Source of the DNA: Cacajao melanocephalus
Taxonomy: Eukaryota > Chordata > Mammalia > Primates > Pitheciidae
DNA: 64,000 nucleotides
NCBI GenBank assembly: GCA_963573385.1
Contig: CAUYLG010065858.1
Span: 62,001 to 126,000, forward strand
Reading direction: 5' to 3'
In this document: positions 47,201 through 58,213 of the stretch, piece by piece
Numbering within the stretch: the stretch's first letter is position 1
Layout: each line of letters opens with the position of its first letter
The notes under the pieces: model-generated
The model's input: the letters and a program-made list of their open reading frames with translations, nothing else
What the model was told of the DNA's origin: nothing
Databases searched by the model: none
Position numbers and translations under genes: made by a program

Positions 47201-48100
47201 CTCATGCTCATTTTTCGGCATGGCAGCTATTTACTGAAGCTGGGCAGTGCCTGCCCCTTTTGTCAGGATACAAGTGCCCCGTTTCACCCCAGTGCCCTCC
47301 TGGCTACATCACTCTCATACAGGCCTGCCTGGCCCCCAGAAAACAGTCTCAGATTGCAGCCCAGCCCCAGCTGATGGGGCACAGGTGTGAATGGGTGAGG
47401 CCATGCAGGGACCACAAACAGGACACTCTCCCTCTCTCTTGGAAGGAAGCACCTTGGTTACCATGGTAACATGCTGCTGTTTGTAACACATCTTCCACCT
47501 GAAATGGAGAGGAGATGACAAGTACATCTCTCTTCTCAGCCCAGGCAACATCAGCTCCTGGCACCCCCCAAAACTTCAGAGTGAGAAGGGGGAGTGTGAT
47601 CTGTCTTCTCCAATCTGGGCCCCAAATGCAGATGCCCCAAACACCCCCATTTGTTCAACCAACCCCGAGATGGGGCGTTGGGAGGGGTTGATTTAGATTC
47701 CATCTTATATAAAAAGACCAGAACATTTTTGATTAGAGTTGGAGGAAGGTGTGGGAGTCTGAGACACTGCTTTGTTTCTGGGCAAATGTACACATTCCCT
47801 GATGCCTGTCTTCTCTCCACGTCCTCTAAGCAGAAGTATACACTCCCTCCCCTTGCCACTCCTCACAACCAAATTCCCCTCAGCCAGGACCCCAGTCCTT
47901 TCCCAACACCCAGGAGCCCCCAGGGCAGCAGGCATGCTTCTAGGCTGCCTATAGAACCTGAAGGAAGTAAGGGAATGAAATAAGAGAATCAGCCAGAAAT
48001 AAGGCAGGGCACCGTGTGGTATTTTCCTTTGAAACTAAGAGGCTGAAAGCTGGAACAGCATTGGAAATCAGAATAAATCTCATTGAGAAAAGAGGCACAG
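47201..48100. other. low-copy stretch with X-box
   Basis: About 900 bases without a recognised repeat. It contains the X-box at 47457-47470 and a TTATATAAAAAG TATA-like string at 47704. Overlapping frames up to 112 codons, none with a known domain. Confidence 0.45.
47457..47470. promoter_or_regulatory. RFX X-box, perfect palindrome
   Basis: GTTACCATGGTAAC is an exact palindrome and fits both RFX half-sites (GTNRCC, RGYAAC). Repeat-free context. Confidence 0.55.
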
Positions 48101-48109
48101 AGAGGAGTG

Positions 48110-48290
48110 CCAATTAGCACCCAGGTCCCCTCCTGGGAGTGTCAATCCATAAATATTAATGACCGTAATCATCTGGTATTAGTTATAATGCCTTGTAAAT
48201 TAAGGTCATTTTCCATGGAGTAAATAGCTGCGTTAATGGCAGCAAAAGGTAACGGTGCCACTGGCTGCACGCCAGTTGATGCCTGCCAGG
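48110..48290. promoter_or_regulatory. homeobox-motif-rich candidate conserved element
   Basis: Dense TAAT-type words in 180 bases: CCAATTAGC, ATAAATATTAATGACCG, CGTAATCATC, GGTATTAGTTATAATGCC, GTAAATTAAGG, TGCGTTAATGG. Several CpGs remain, no repeat is seen, and base composition differs from both flanks. Typical texture of developmental enhancers; not proof. Confidence 0.4.
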
Positions 48291-49009
48291 ATGACAGTAT
48301 AAATCAGGAAAGACATGTCCAATCTGTGAAGAGGCAGTGGCATGGGGGCAGGTGGAGTGACGGGCAGAGTGTGGTCACAGTCCCATATCCCATGCAAGGC
48401 CCTTGGGCAGATCTGATATAACAGGGACTGGCTTTGGACAGGTGATGTCTGGGGCAGATGAAGCTCTCAGGGTTACTAAGTGTAGGCAGAGTGGAGAGAT
48501 GGGGCTGGGTGGGTAGGGAGAGGGCATCTCAGGGGGAGGTGGCACCAAAACTTCAAACATCTGGCTTAAGAGCAGAGAGCCATGCTTTGAGCTGCTGCCA
48601 GTGGCATTTCACTGCAGACCTTGGCGCCTTTGCTAAGTGATGCAGCCCTTCTCTTCTTCCTCTACCTCCTTTTCCTCCTCTCCAACTTCCTTCTTTTCCC
48701 CTCCTCTCCTCCTGCCAGGACTGACTTCTCCATCAGGCCCAATAGACACAGCCTGGGGTTCACAGTACCTCTAGGGCCCTTTCTCCAATGTTTTTATTTC
48801 TTTTATAGTTAGAAGAAAAAAAGAACTTTCAGCCGGAAGAAAATGTAATACCGTGTGTGATGTTAATATATTCATCTTTATACCAGTGCAGCCATAACAT
48901 AGAATGCTTGAATTTTTTTTCATGGAGAGAGGCGTAAGTGCCCAGGGCCCACAAAATTCATCACATGGCCCTAATTTCTACTCCCAGCTCCCCGCTTCCC
49001 CTCCTCCCA
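48291..49009. other. low-copy stretch
   Basis: Purine-rich (48460-48540) then pyrimidine-rich (48646-48715) sequence. 48820-48960 looks like an old interspersed repeat that I cannot name. Confidence 0.35.
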
Positions 49010-49135
49010 CTAACCATGGGACCCTAAGCAATTAGCATTGCCTTAAGGGAGGCTTGGTTTCATCCGCTGCAAACGGGCCTTCCCAAGCAGGATGAAGTAA
49101 AATAATATCGGAAAAAGCTTTGGCCACAAAGTGGT
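49010..49135 (+). mobile_element. MIR SINE fragment
   Basis: Sense MIR: ACCATGGGACCCTAAGCAATTAGC, GGCTTGGTTTCATCCGCTGC and GCAGGATGAAGTAAAATAATATCGG. Confidence 0.6.
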
Positions 49136-49714
49136 GTTTGCCTGCTTTTCAGGAGGCTCTGGGATCCTGGGAGTCGGGCAGGTGAGGTATTTGAAAATCT
49201 CAGTGGATAGAGTCCCTGCTAATGCTCCCCACAGGCCCCCCAAGCTGAATGCACCATCAGGCCCTTCTCTGTCCCATCCTCCTGGACTCCCTGGTTTCTC
49301 TAAAGAGCAAATGCTTTTCTTGACCCTCTGAGGAAACTTACAAGGCACTTGATTAAACTAGATGGATCAAATAATGCCTATAAATTCCAATGGAAAGAAA
49401 GCAGCCATTATGACGGTCTCCAGCAAGGGTAAGGAGCTGGGGACCTCCTTGTTCCTTTACTGCTGGGACCAGGCACACTGGGTTTTGCAATACCTTGTGC
49501 AAAATGAAAATGCGGGGTGCCCTGTTCAAAAATTATGAATTTCATGACAGTGACAGCAGAGCTTCAAACGAAGTATGGGGCCCTTCTGAGCATGGCGTCT
49601 GGTGCTGCTGCACTGGCTGCACATCCATGACAAAGCCTGTCGTCAGCTTGCGGCTGGGAGGATGGGCTTGGCAGTGGCAGGGGAGGGGACAGCCATGATG
49701 ATGATGCTGTGTGA
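49136..49714. other. low-copy stretch, possible unnamed old repeat
   Basis: 49480-49630 (TTGTGCAAAATGAAAATGCGGGGTGCCC...) resembles a recurrent mammalian repeat that I recognise but cannot name. The rest has no assignment. Confidence 0.35.
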
Positions 49715-49795
49715 TTTCCCCAAACTCCACCTTTGCCTAGTACCGTGCCTGGTATGTTGTAGGTGCCCAAGAAGTACTAGTTTACTCTCTCATTC
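49715..49795 (+). mobile_element. L2 tail fragment
   Basis: Sense L2/MIR-type end: TTGCCTAGTACCGTGCCTGGTATG and TAGGTGCCCAAGAAGTAC. Confidence 0.55.
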
Positions 49796-50099
49796 CCCTA
49801 GTGCAGGGCCTACCATGGCAGATGAGGCCTGTCCTCACCAGGGTGGAAGCTGGACCACTGGGCCCGGCTTGGCGCCTGGAGGGTGAGAACGATCCCTCCC
49901 CAGGGGGCTGTGCCCTGGATTCTCGCTCTCTTCCCTCCTCCAGCTTCCCTCAGAAAAAGTGATCCTTTATTTTGCTCCTGGCCTGTGGTTTTGGGATTGG
50001 CAGAAGTGGAGGTGCTTATGGCCAGCATAGCCTTCAAGCTAAACACTGCAGAAGTATTGAGTATTATTATTATTATCTAAATTTGCAGTCTCCGCCCTC
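49796..50099. other. low-copy stretch
   Basis: About 300 unrecognised bases ending in (ATT)5 near 50062. Confidence 0.4.
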
Positions 50100-50320
50100 T
50101 CCTATCTCTCAGTTCCTCCCTTTTCTTCTTTACTTTCTCCACTGTCCTTGTCCCTTCCTGATATTATAGTACATATCTGTCTACTTGTGTGCCGTCTGTC
50201 TCCCCCACCGGAGGGTGGACTCCCTGAGGACAGGGACTTTGTCTTAGTCACTCTGGAACCCCAAAGTTAGCACAGGGCTTGGCACATCAAAGGCACTCAA
50301 GAGTTATTTGTAGAATAAAC
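50100..50320 (+). mobile_element. L2 LINE, 3' end
   Basis: Sense L2: CACCGGAGGGTGGACTCCCTGAGGACAGGG, CAGGGCTTGGCACATCAAAGGC and TTTGTAGAATAAAC. Confidence 0.85.
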
Positions 50321-50349
50321 ACACAAATCTTGGAAAGGTGGGCAGTGAT

Positions 50350-50500
50350 GCTGTGTGTCCTGGGGCCAGTAAGCCACCTCTCTGAGTCCCCCTTTCCTCA
50401 GCTATAAAAAAGGAGGTAACAGCAGTTCTTGCAAACGCTGAGGAGCAGGTGAAAAGAGGCCACACCCTGCAAAGGTACCGTGAGCTGGGGAGGGAGTGCA
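50350..50500 (+). mobile_element. MIR SINE
   Basis: Sense MIR: GTCCTGGGGCCAGTAAGCCACC, CTCTGAGTCCCCCTTTCCTCAGC and AAAAAGGAGGTAACAGC. Confidence 0.75.
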
Positions 50501-50829
50501 GCGATATCACAGTTCCTAGAATTTGGTCTGCAAAGTTGGCCACGGCTGCCAGTCAACAGCCCAGGCTCCGCTGAGGGTGCCATAACTTGGTGCCCACCTG
50601 GGATGTTCATACCCAGCTGGCGACTGGTCACCAGATGGCGTAGAGGGTTGGTCCAACCACCTGGCCTGACCTGGAAGGCTGCCCAGCCTCAGAGAGCATC
50701 CTTCCTAGGGACCACCTGGGCTTCAGACCTCAGCCTGCTCCTGGCCTGGAGGGCATGGAGGGTGCTCAGCCATTCAGACACCTGTGTGGACTCTCTCCTG
50801 ACAGCATGTCATTCAATCCACTCCTTCAA
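50501..50829. other. low-copy stretch
   Basis: About 330 bases, moderately GC-rich, nothing recognised. Confidence 0.4.
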
Positions 50830-51630
50830 GAAATACTATGATAACCATCAGGGAAATGCAAACCAAAATCACAGTGAAATACCACTTCACACCCACTAGG
50901 ACGGCTAGAATAAAAAAGACGGAACAAGTGCTGGCAAGGATGTAGAGGACTGAAACCCTCATATTTAGCTGGAGGAAATGTAAAATGGCAAAGTCACTTT
51001 GGAAAACAGTCTAACTCTAAAGGTTAAAGAGAGAATTACCATATGATCCAGCAGTTACACTTCTAGGTATATAATGAGAGAAAGAAAAACATATGTCCAC
51101 ATAAAAAATTTGTACACAAATGTTCATAGCAGCATTATTCATTATAGCCCAAAGCGGAAACAACCCAAATATCCATCAACTGATGAGTGGACAAAGAAAA
51201 TGTGGTATATCCACATAATGGAATATTATTCAGCTATAAAAAGGAATGAAGTCCGGACGCATGCTGGAACACAGATCTAAAACGTTGAAAACATTATGCT
51301 GAGCAAAAGAAGCCAGACACAAAATGTCACTTACTGTATGATTTCATTTACGTGAAATGTCTGGAAATAAGGCAATGTAGAGAGATAACAATTAGGTCAG
51401 TGGCTTCCCAGGGCTAGGATGAAGGTGGGGAAAGATGGAGGGTTTCTTCTTGGGATGATAAAAATGTTCTGAAATTGATTATGGTGATGGTTGCACCACT
51501 CCATGTATGTACTAAAAACCAGTGAGTCGTACACTTTAATGGAGGTGAATTGTAGCTTTACTTTAATGGGTGAATTGTACATCTCAATACTATCTCAATA
51601 AAGCTGTTACAGGTGTATGTGTGTATACAT
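50830..51630 (+). mobile_element. L1M LINE, 3' end (about 800 bases)
   Basis: Sense old L1 including the end of ORF2 (AATGCAAACCAAAATCACAGTG, CCCACTAGGACGGCTAGAATAAAAAAG) and 3' UTR (GCAGCATTATTCATTATAGCC, GGAATATTATTCAGC, GCTGAGCAAAAGAAGCCAGACAC, CTCAATAAAGCTG). The ORF2 end is not open. Confidence 0.9.
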
Positions 51631-51639
51631 TTAAATAAA

Positions 51640-52310
51640 ATATATTTACAGGGCATCTAATATGAGCCAAGTGAATGGCATAAAATCCCTGCTTGCTCAG
51701 GAAGCTAACCATGAAGAGACAAGGGAACACATAAAAGTGAAATTTGACTCGAAATATGAAAAGTACAATTTGACTTTAAGAAAAATAAAGCAGGCTGGGT
51801 TAGGGTTGGCCAGAACTGGAGTTGCATTAGTTGGAGGAGAGTCACTGTGGTCCGAGGAAGCCACTCTGAGGAGGTAGCTTTTGAACAGAGACTTGAATGA
51901 AGAGATACAGGTTGGGAGGATGGGCACAGAAATTGGGTGGAAGAGCATTTGCAACAGGAGAAATAGCAAGTGCAAAGGCCCTGGGGTGGGAGCACTAAGG
52001 AGCCAGAGGAAGCTAAGAGGAAAGGAGGGCGAACTGATGGGGGCTAGATCCTGGAGGGCCAGGGAGGTCCTGCTGAGACCCATGGCTTGGTTCTGAGTGA
52101 AGTGGGAGCCATGGAGGGCTCTGAGGAGAAGAGGGATGTGCCAGATCCCTCTGTCTGTGAGTGGAGTATGGACTGGGAGATGGACGTGGGAAGGATGGAA
52201 GCTTGGAGACCAGTAACAAGGCTACTGAAATAGACCAGGCGAGAGACGAAGGGGGCTCGGCCCAGGGGGTGGAGGTGGAGGTGTGAAGTGGTCAGATGCT
52301 AGTTGTGGAC
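51640..52310 (-). mobile_element. L2 LINE, long segment
   Basis: About 670 bases of antisense L2 in order: CTGAGGAGGTAGCTTTTGAAC, GCAAGTGCAAAGGCCCTGGGG, AGATCCTGGAGGGCCAGGG, TGGGAGCCATGGAGGGCTC, GTAACAAGGCTACTGAAATAG and GGAGGTGTGAAGTGGTCAG. Confidence 0.88.
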
Positions 52311-52479
52311 TAGTAATTCAAGCCATGGAACCTCCATTTGCAGAGATTTTTATTGCTATAAATGCTGTCTTAGCCTCCGTCATCAATTTCCATGAGAAAC
52401 TCAACCCATCAAACATGTCAACATTCTGGCAGACTTAACTGAAGACTCAATAGTAGTAAACACCTTGTAAAATTCTTCT

Positions 52480-52560
52480 CCAGATTAAATGAGTTAATAT
52501 ATATAAAAGCACTTAGAACAGTGCCTGGCACATGATTGGCACTCAATGAATGTTCACTCC
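52480..52560 (+). mobile_element. MIR SINE 3' fragment
   Basis: Sense MIR end: TTAAATGAGTTAATATATATAAAAGC, ACAGTGCCTGGCACATGATTGGC and CTCAATGAATGTTC. Confidence 0.85.
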
Positions 52561-52564
52561 TATT

Positions 52565-53235
<671 letters not shown>

Positions 53236-53550
53236 ATTCTTTTAGAGACGGGATCTTGCTCTGTCATCCAGGCTGGAGTGCAGTGGCACGATTATAGCTC
53301 ACTGTAGCCTTGAGCTCCTGAGCTCAATCCGTCTTCCTGCCTCAGCTTCCTGAGTAGCTGGGACTACAGGCACATACCACTATGTCCAGCTAAATTTTAG
53401 GGTTTGTTGTTGTTGTTGTTTTTGTTTTTTGTAGAGATGGAGTCTTGTGGTATTGCCCAGGTTAGTTTCAAACTCCTGGTTTCAAGTAATACTCCTGCCT
53501 CAGTCTTTCAAAGTGCTGGGCTTACAGGTGAGAGCCACCATGCCCCGTCC
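53236..53550 (-). mobile_element. AluJ
   Basis: Antisense old Alu (GATTATAGCTCACTGTAGCCTTGAGCTCC), with its linker expanded to (GTT)5T4 at 53404-53436. It marks the 5' end of the preceding L1 fragment. Confidence 0.92.
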
Positions 53551-53769
53551 TGGCTCCATTATTATCATGTGGCTAGTATAAGGGGTATTGGGTAGGTAGC
53601 TACCTTTCTGGGAAACATTGGCCCCACCCACCCACATCCCATGGAGCTCTCCCATTTCAACAGGCCTTAAGAAGCCATGTCCCCAACAAAAGTGGGCCCC
53701 AGGGAGGAATTCTCCTGCCAGCCACTAAAACAGTATGCTTGACCTGCATCTCATGACACATGCAGGAGG
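53551..53769. other. low-copy stretch
   Basis: No recognised element. Confidence 0.35.
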
Positions 53770-54236
<467 letters not shown>

Positions 54237-54289
54237 ACCTGCATTGCGTTTTTTAAAATTACATTTTTAAAATAAATTATATTAATTTT

Positions 54290-54450
54290 GAAGGGCAGCA
54301 CCTGCATACAGTTTGAACATCAAAAAGGTACAAAAGGGTACAGAGTTAAAAGGGGGATCTCCTCCCGCCCCTGTCCCCTGTCAACCAGCTCCTTGCCTCA
54401 GAAGTGACTACTATCCTGCTTCTTAGGGAACTTTCCAGTGATGGACTAGG
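54290..54450 (-). mobile_element. L1M 3' UTR fragment
   Basis: Antisense L1M 3' UTR: AAAAAGGTACAAAAGGGTACAGAG and CTGTCCCCTGTCAACCAGCTCC, the complement of the conserved L1M block also seen in sense at 33080-33150. Confidence 0.6.
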
Positions 54451-54454
54451 AATG

Positions 54455-54922
54455 GCAGACCCTACTAGTTGCCCACCCAATGTCCATCCTCTACCTCCTC
54501 CCTGCTAACAGAACCCCAGTTTTGCTCACAGGTGGCCACATGCCCAGATAAAAACACTCACATTCCCGACTCCCTTGCGGTTAGCAGCAGCCATTCGACC
54601 CAGTCCTGTACAACAACATGAAGGTGGAAGCCCCTGGGAAGGGCATTTCTTTTCACTCCCTCAAAAGTCAAAGGGCCTGGAAAAGAAGACTTTTGTGTTT
54701 TTGTTTTACTTTTGCCCTTTTAAAAAAATTTCCTGCCTGGAATGTGGACTTGACGCCTGGAGGTGGAGGAGTAGCCACCTTGAGACGGTAAGGATCAGAG
54801 ACACGTACTTAGAATGGGGGAAAAGAAAGAAAGATGCCGGAGTGGCCTTCAGCAGCTGCACCAGTGCTGGGCTGCCCAGCTCTGGACTCATTGTGTTTGT
54901 TCAAGCCATCATTTAAAAAAAA
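54455..54922 (+). mobile_element. MaLR/ERVL-type LTR
   Basis: Sense LTR of the 1790 group: CACATTCCCGACTCCCTTGCGG near 54560, TGCCTGGAATGTGGACTTGACGCCTGG near 54733, GAGTAGCCACCTTGAGACGG, and GTTCAAGCCATCATT near 54900. Confidence 0.55.
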
Positions 54923-54924
54923 AA

Positions 54925-55186
54925 ATATATATATATATATACATTTGATTGCACTTTAGGTTCTGGGGTACATGTGCAAAACATGCAGGATTGTTGCATA
55001 GGTACATAGGTACATGGCAATGCGGTTTGCTGCCTCCATTCCACCGTCACCTATATCTGGCATTTCTCCCCATGGTATCCCTCCTTAACCTCCCTACCTG
55101 CTGCTGTCCCTCCCCTATTCCCCTCCAACAGATCCCAGTGTGTGATGCTCCCCTCCCTGTGTGTATATTCTTATTCATATATGGGA
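54925..55186 (-). mobile_element. L1 3' end, primate-age
   Basis: Antisense L1 terminus starting with A10(TA)n, then TGCACTTTAGGTTCTGGGGTACATGTGC, GTTTGCTGCCTCCATTCCACC and GTGTGTGATGCTCCCCTCCCTGTG. It meets the next L1 head to head at about 55186. Confidence 0.85.
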
Positions 55187-55570
55187 GCTAAAAATGTTGA
55201 TCTCATGGAGGTAGGGAGTATAATGATATGGATACTAGAGGCTGAGAAGTGTGTGTGTGTGTTGAGAGGTGATTGGGAGGATGAAGAAAAGTTGGTTAAT
55301 GGCTACACTTGCAGAGTTAGATGGAAGGAAGAAGTTCTAACGTTTTGTAGCATTGTAGGGTGACTACAGTTGGCAAGAACGTGTTGTATATTTCAAAATA
55401 GCTAAAAAGAAGACTTGAAATGTTGTCAACACATATAAATGATAAATACTTGAGGTAATGGATATCCTAAATGCCATACTTGATCATTACACATTCTAGG
55501 CATGGAACAAAATATCACATGTATCCTATAAATATGTACAAATATTATGTATCAATAGAAAAGATATACA
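55187..55570 (+). mobile_element. L1MA/MB-type 3' end
   Basis: Sense L1 3' UTR: TTGATCTCATGGAGGTAGGGAG, GGTTAATGGCTACACTTGCAG, CTATAGTT-like CTACAGTTGGC, TTGATCATTACACATTCTAGGCATG and TCACATGTATCCTATAAATATG. Same family type as the complement at 56570. Confidence 0.85.
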
Positions 55571-55614
55571 GATATTACAGATCAATAAAAAGGAGAAACT
55601 TTAATTCAAGATCT

Positions 55615-55780
55615 TCTTATCTATTTTGTATTTATTATGTTTCAGACATTGTGCTAGACTTTGCAGATATAACCATGTGCAAGAGGGTCAGGATCTCTGT
55701 CCTCATAGAACTTGTAGTGTAGTAAGGGAAACAGAAATTAATCAGTTGTTGGTTAAGACATAAGTGGTGCAAGTTAAAAG
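55615..55780 (-). mobile_element. L2 LINE, 3' end
   Basis: Antisense L2, AT-shifted: TTATTATGTTTCAGACATTGTGC, ATCTCTGTCCTCATAGAACTTG and AGGGAAACAGAAATTAATCAG. Confidence 0.7.
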
Positions 55781-55984
55781 CATCCAGTGTACAGAAGCCC
55801 CTAATCCAGACATGTCTGAGGTCACATTAAGTCTTCAGATTCATGTGAAAATAGGTAAGTGAGAACTTCTTTCTATTTTTATCACTTCCTGAATCAGAGT
55901 TAAGTAATTTTAAACATTATGGTCAAATCTGTAGGTATTGGCCAACTGACTTCTTTTACAAAAAAGGAATTCTAATCAGCACCA
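55781..55984. other. low-copy stretch
   Basis: About 200 unrecognised bases. Confidence 0.35.
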
Positions 55985-56069
55985 CTCCTTTGGAGAACAG
56001 TATGTCAAAATACATCAATAATTTGAATGTTAATATTGTTTGACTTAGCAATTATATTTCTTACTGTTT

Positions 56070-56338
56070 GGCTTTTTTGGGTCTCACTCTGTCACCCAGA
56101 GTGGAGTGCAGTGGCAAAATCTTGGCTCATTTCAGCCTTGACCTCCCAGGCTCAAGTCATCCTCCCATCTCAGCACCCATCAGTAGCTCGGAATACAGGC
56201 ACACCACCACGCCTGGCTGATTTTTGTATTTTTTCTAGAGAGGGTTTTACTATGCTGCCCAGGCTGGTCTCAAACACCTGAACTCAGGCAGTCTGCCCAC
56301 CTTGGCCTCCTAAAGTGCTGAGATGGTATAAGCCACCA
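56070..56338 (-). mobile_element. AluJ, diverged
   Basis: Antisense Alu from GGGTCTCACTCTGTCACCC to AAAGTGCTGAGATGGTATAAGCCACC, with many changes and small deletions near its 5' end. Confidence 0.9.
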
Positions 56339-56346
56339 ATCCTAAG

Positions 56347-56439
56347 TAGGATTACTACCTAAGGCTAGACGTTTAGAAAGCAATTAACTTTAGAAAAGCA
56401 ATTACCTTTCTAAATGTCTAGCCTAAGGTAGTAATCCTA
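56347..56439. repeat. inverted repeat, 34-base arms
   Basis: Arms 56347-56380 and 56406-56439 pair at 32 of 34 positions. The 25-base loop repeats the arm end as TTTAGAAAGCAATTAAC / TTTAGAAAAGCAATTAC, so inverted and direct copies are combined. It lies right beside the Alu. Confidence 0.93.
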
Positions 56440-57384
56440 CATACTGAGAGAGGAAAATGCTTTATGAAACAATATATTCATTCAATAGTTTTTGTAATTT
56501 TAAAAATCAGAAGAAACATATTTAATAATAAGGATTTAGTTAGGCAATCTATGGTATTTTGTATAAACTAATTTTTATTGACATATAATATTTGTACATA
56601 TTTATGAACTACATGTGACATTTTATTACAAGCATGAATGTGTAATGATCAAGTCAGAGTGTTTGGGGTATCCCATTGAGTATTTGCCATTTATGTGTGT
56701 TGGAAACTTTTCAAGTTCTTTCTTCTAGCCATTTTCAAATACACAATACAGTTTTCTAACTATAGTTACCGTACTCTGCTATCAAACATTAGAACTTATT
56801 CTTTCTAACTATGTATCCATTAAGCAACCTCTGTTCATTCCCCATAATCCCAACCACATAAGTATTCCAGTCTCTGGTATCATTCTCCTCTCTACCTTCA
56901 TGAAATCAACATTTTTAGCTCTCACATATAAATGAGAATGTGCAATATTCATCTGTCTGTGCTTGGCTTATTCCATTTACCATAATGACCTCTAGTTCCA
57001 TCTATGTTGCTGCAAATGACATAATTTTATTTTTTATGGCTAAATAATATTCCATTTTATATATACACCACATTTTCTTTATCGATTTGCCCACTGATGG
57101 AAGCTTAGGTCAGTTGCATAGCTTGCTACTATGAATAATGCTGAAATAAAGACAGGAGTGTAGGTATCTTTTTGATACACTGATTTCTTTTCCTTTGGAT
57201 AAATGCCCAGTAGTGGGATGGCTGGATTGTATTGTAGTTCTATTTTTAGTTTTTTGAGTCATCTCCTTACTGTTTTCCCTAATGGCTGTACTAATTTACA
57301 TTCCCACCAACAATGTATAAGAGCTTCTTTTCTCCACATCCTTGCCAGCATCTGTTATTTTTTGTCTTTTTAATAATAGCCATT

Positions 57385-57481
57385 CTAACTGGGGTGAGAT
57401 GATATCTCATTGTGGTTTTGATTTGCATTTCTCTGATGATTAGTGATGTTGAGCATTTTTTTCAAATGCCTGTTGGCCATC

Positions 57482-57525
<44 letters not shown>

Positions 57526-57633
57526 AAGTCTATTCACATTCTTTGCCCACTTTTTAATGGAATTATTTGTCTTTTTACTGTTGAATTGTCTAAGTTCCTT
57601 GTATATTCTGGATATTAGCCCCTTGTCAGACAA
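57385..57633 (-). pseudogene. L1 ORF2 C-terminal remnant with (CA)n insert
   Basis: Reads [20 protein letters not shown] and KKWAKN, matching the L1 ORF2 protein downstream of the reverse transcriptase domain. The frame then crosses a (TH)n stretch coded by the dinucleotide repeat and ends with ORF2-like [14 protein letters not shown]. Dead fragment. Confidence 0.88.
57486..57522. repeat. (TG)18 microsatellite inside L1 ORF2
   Basis: 37 bases of pure alternating TG, starting where ORF2 normally has a TG-poor segment. It expands the remnant frame with a Thr-His run on the minus strand. Confidence 0.97.
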
Positions 57634-57925
57634 ATAGTTTACAAATATTTTCTCCCATTCAACAGATAGTATTTTTACTTTGTTGATTGTTTACTTTGCT
57701 GTGCAGAAGCTTTTTAGTTTAATATAGTCCCATTTATCTATTTTTGGTTTTGCAGCCTGTGCTTTTGGGGTTTTAGTCATAATATCCATGCCTAGAACAA
57801 AGTTTTGAAGTGTTTACCCTGTTTTCTTCTAGTTTTATAGTTTGGGGTCTCAGGTTTAAGTTTTCATTTCATCTTGAGTTGATTTTTGTATGTGGTGAGA
57901 GATAGATATCTAATTTCATTCTTCT

Positions 57926-58213
57926 TCATATAGAGATCCAATTTTCCCAAAACTGCTTATTGAAGAGGGTGTCTTTTTCCCAATGTATGTTCTTAGCATA
58001 TTTGTCAAAAATCCATTGGCTGTAAATATGTGGATTTATTTTTAAGTTCTCTATTCTGCTTCTTTGGTTCATTTGTCTGTTTTTATACCAATTCCATGTT
58101 ATTTTTGTCACTATAGCCTTGTAATGTATTTTGAAGTCAGGAAATGTGATGCCTCCAGGTTTGTTCTTTTTGCTTAGGATTGCTTTGGTTATTTGGAGTT
58201 TTTTTGTTTCCAT
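57926..58213 (-). pseudogene. L1 ORF2 fragment
   Basis: A 95-codon frame containing AILSKKNKPGGITFPDF and KNIHWEKDTLFNKQFWENW, characteristic of ORF2 between the reverse transcriptase and the cysteine-rich end. No flanking frame continues it, so it is a remnant. Confidence 0.9.

Larger units (their letters stand above)
55985..56569 (+). mobile_element. older L1M host, left part
   Basis: Sense L1M: CTTTGGAGAACAGTATGTC and TGTTTGACTTAGCAATTATATTTC, then after the Alu and a hairpin GATTTAGTTAGGCAATCTATGG. Its continuation is at 63798 beyond the inserted antisense L1. Confidence 0.7.

Noticed and set aside
47700..47715. TATA-like TTATATAAAAAG
   Set aside because: No initiator, CpG island or transcript evid­ence near; such strings are common by chance.
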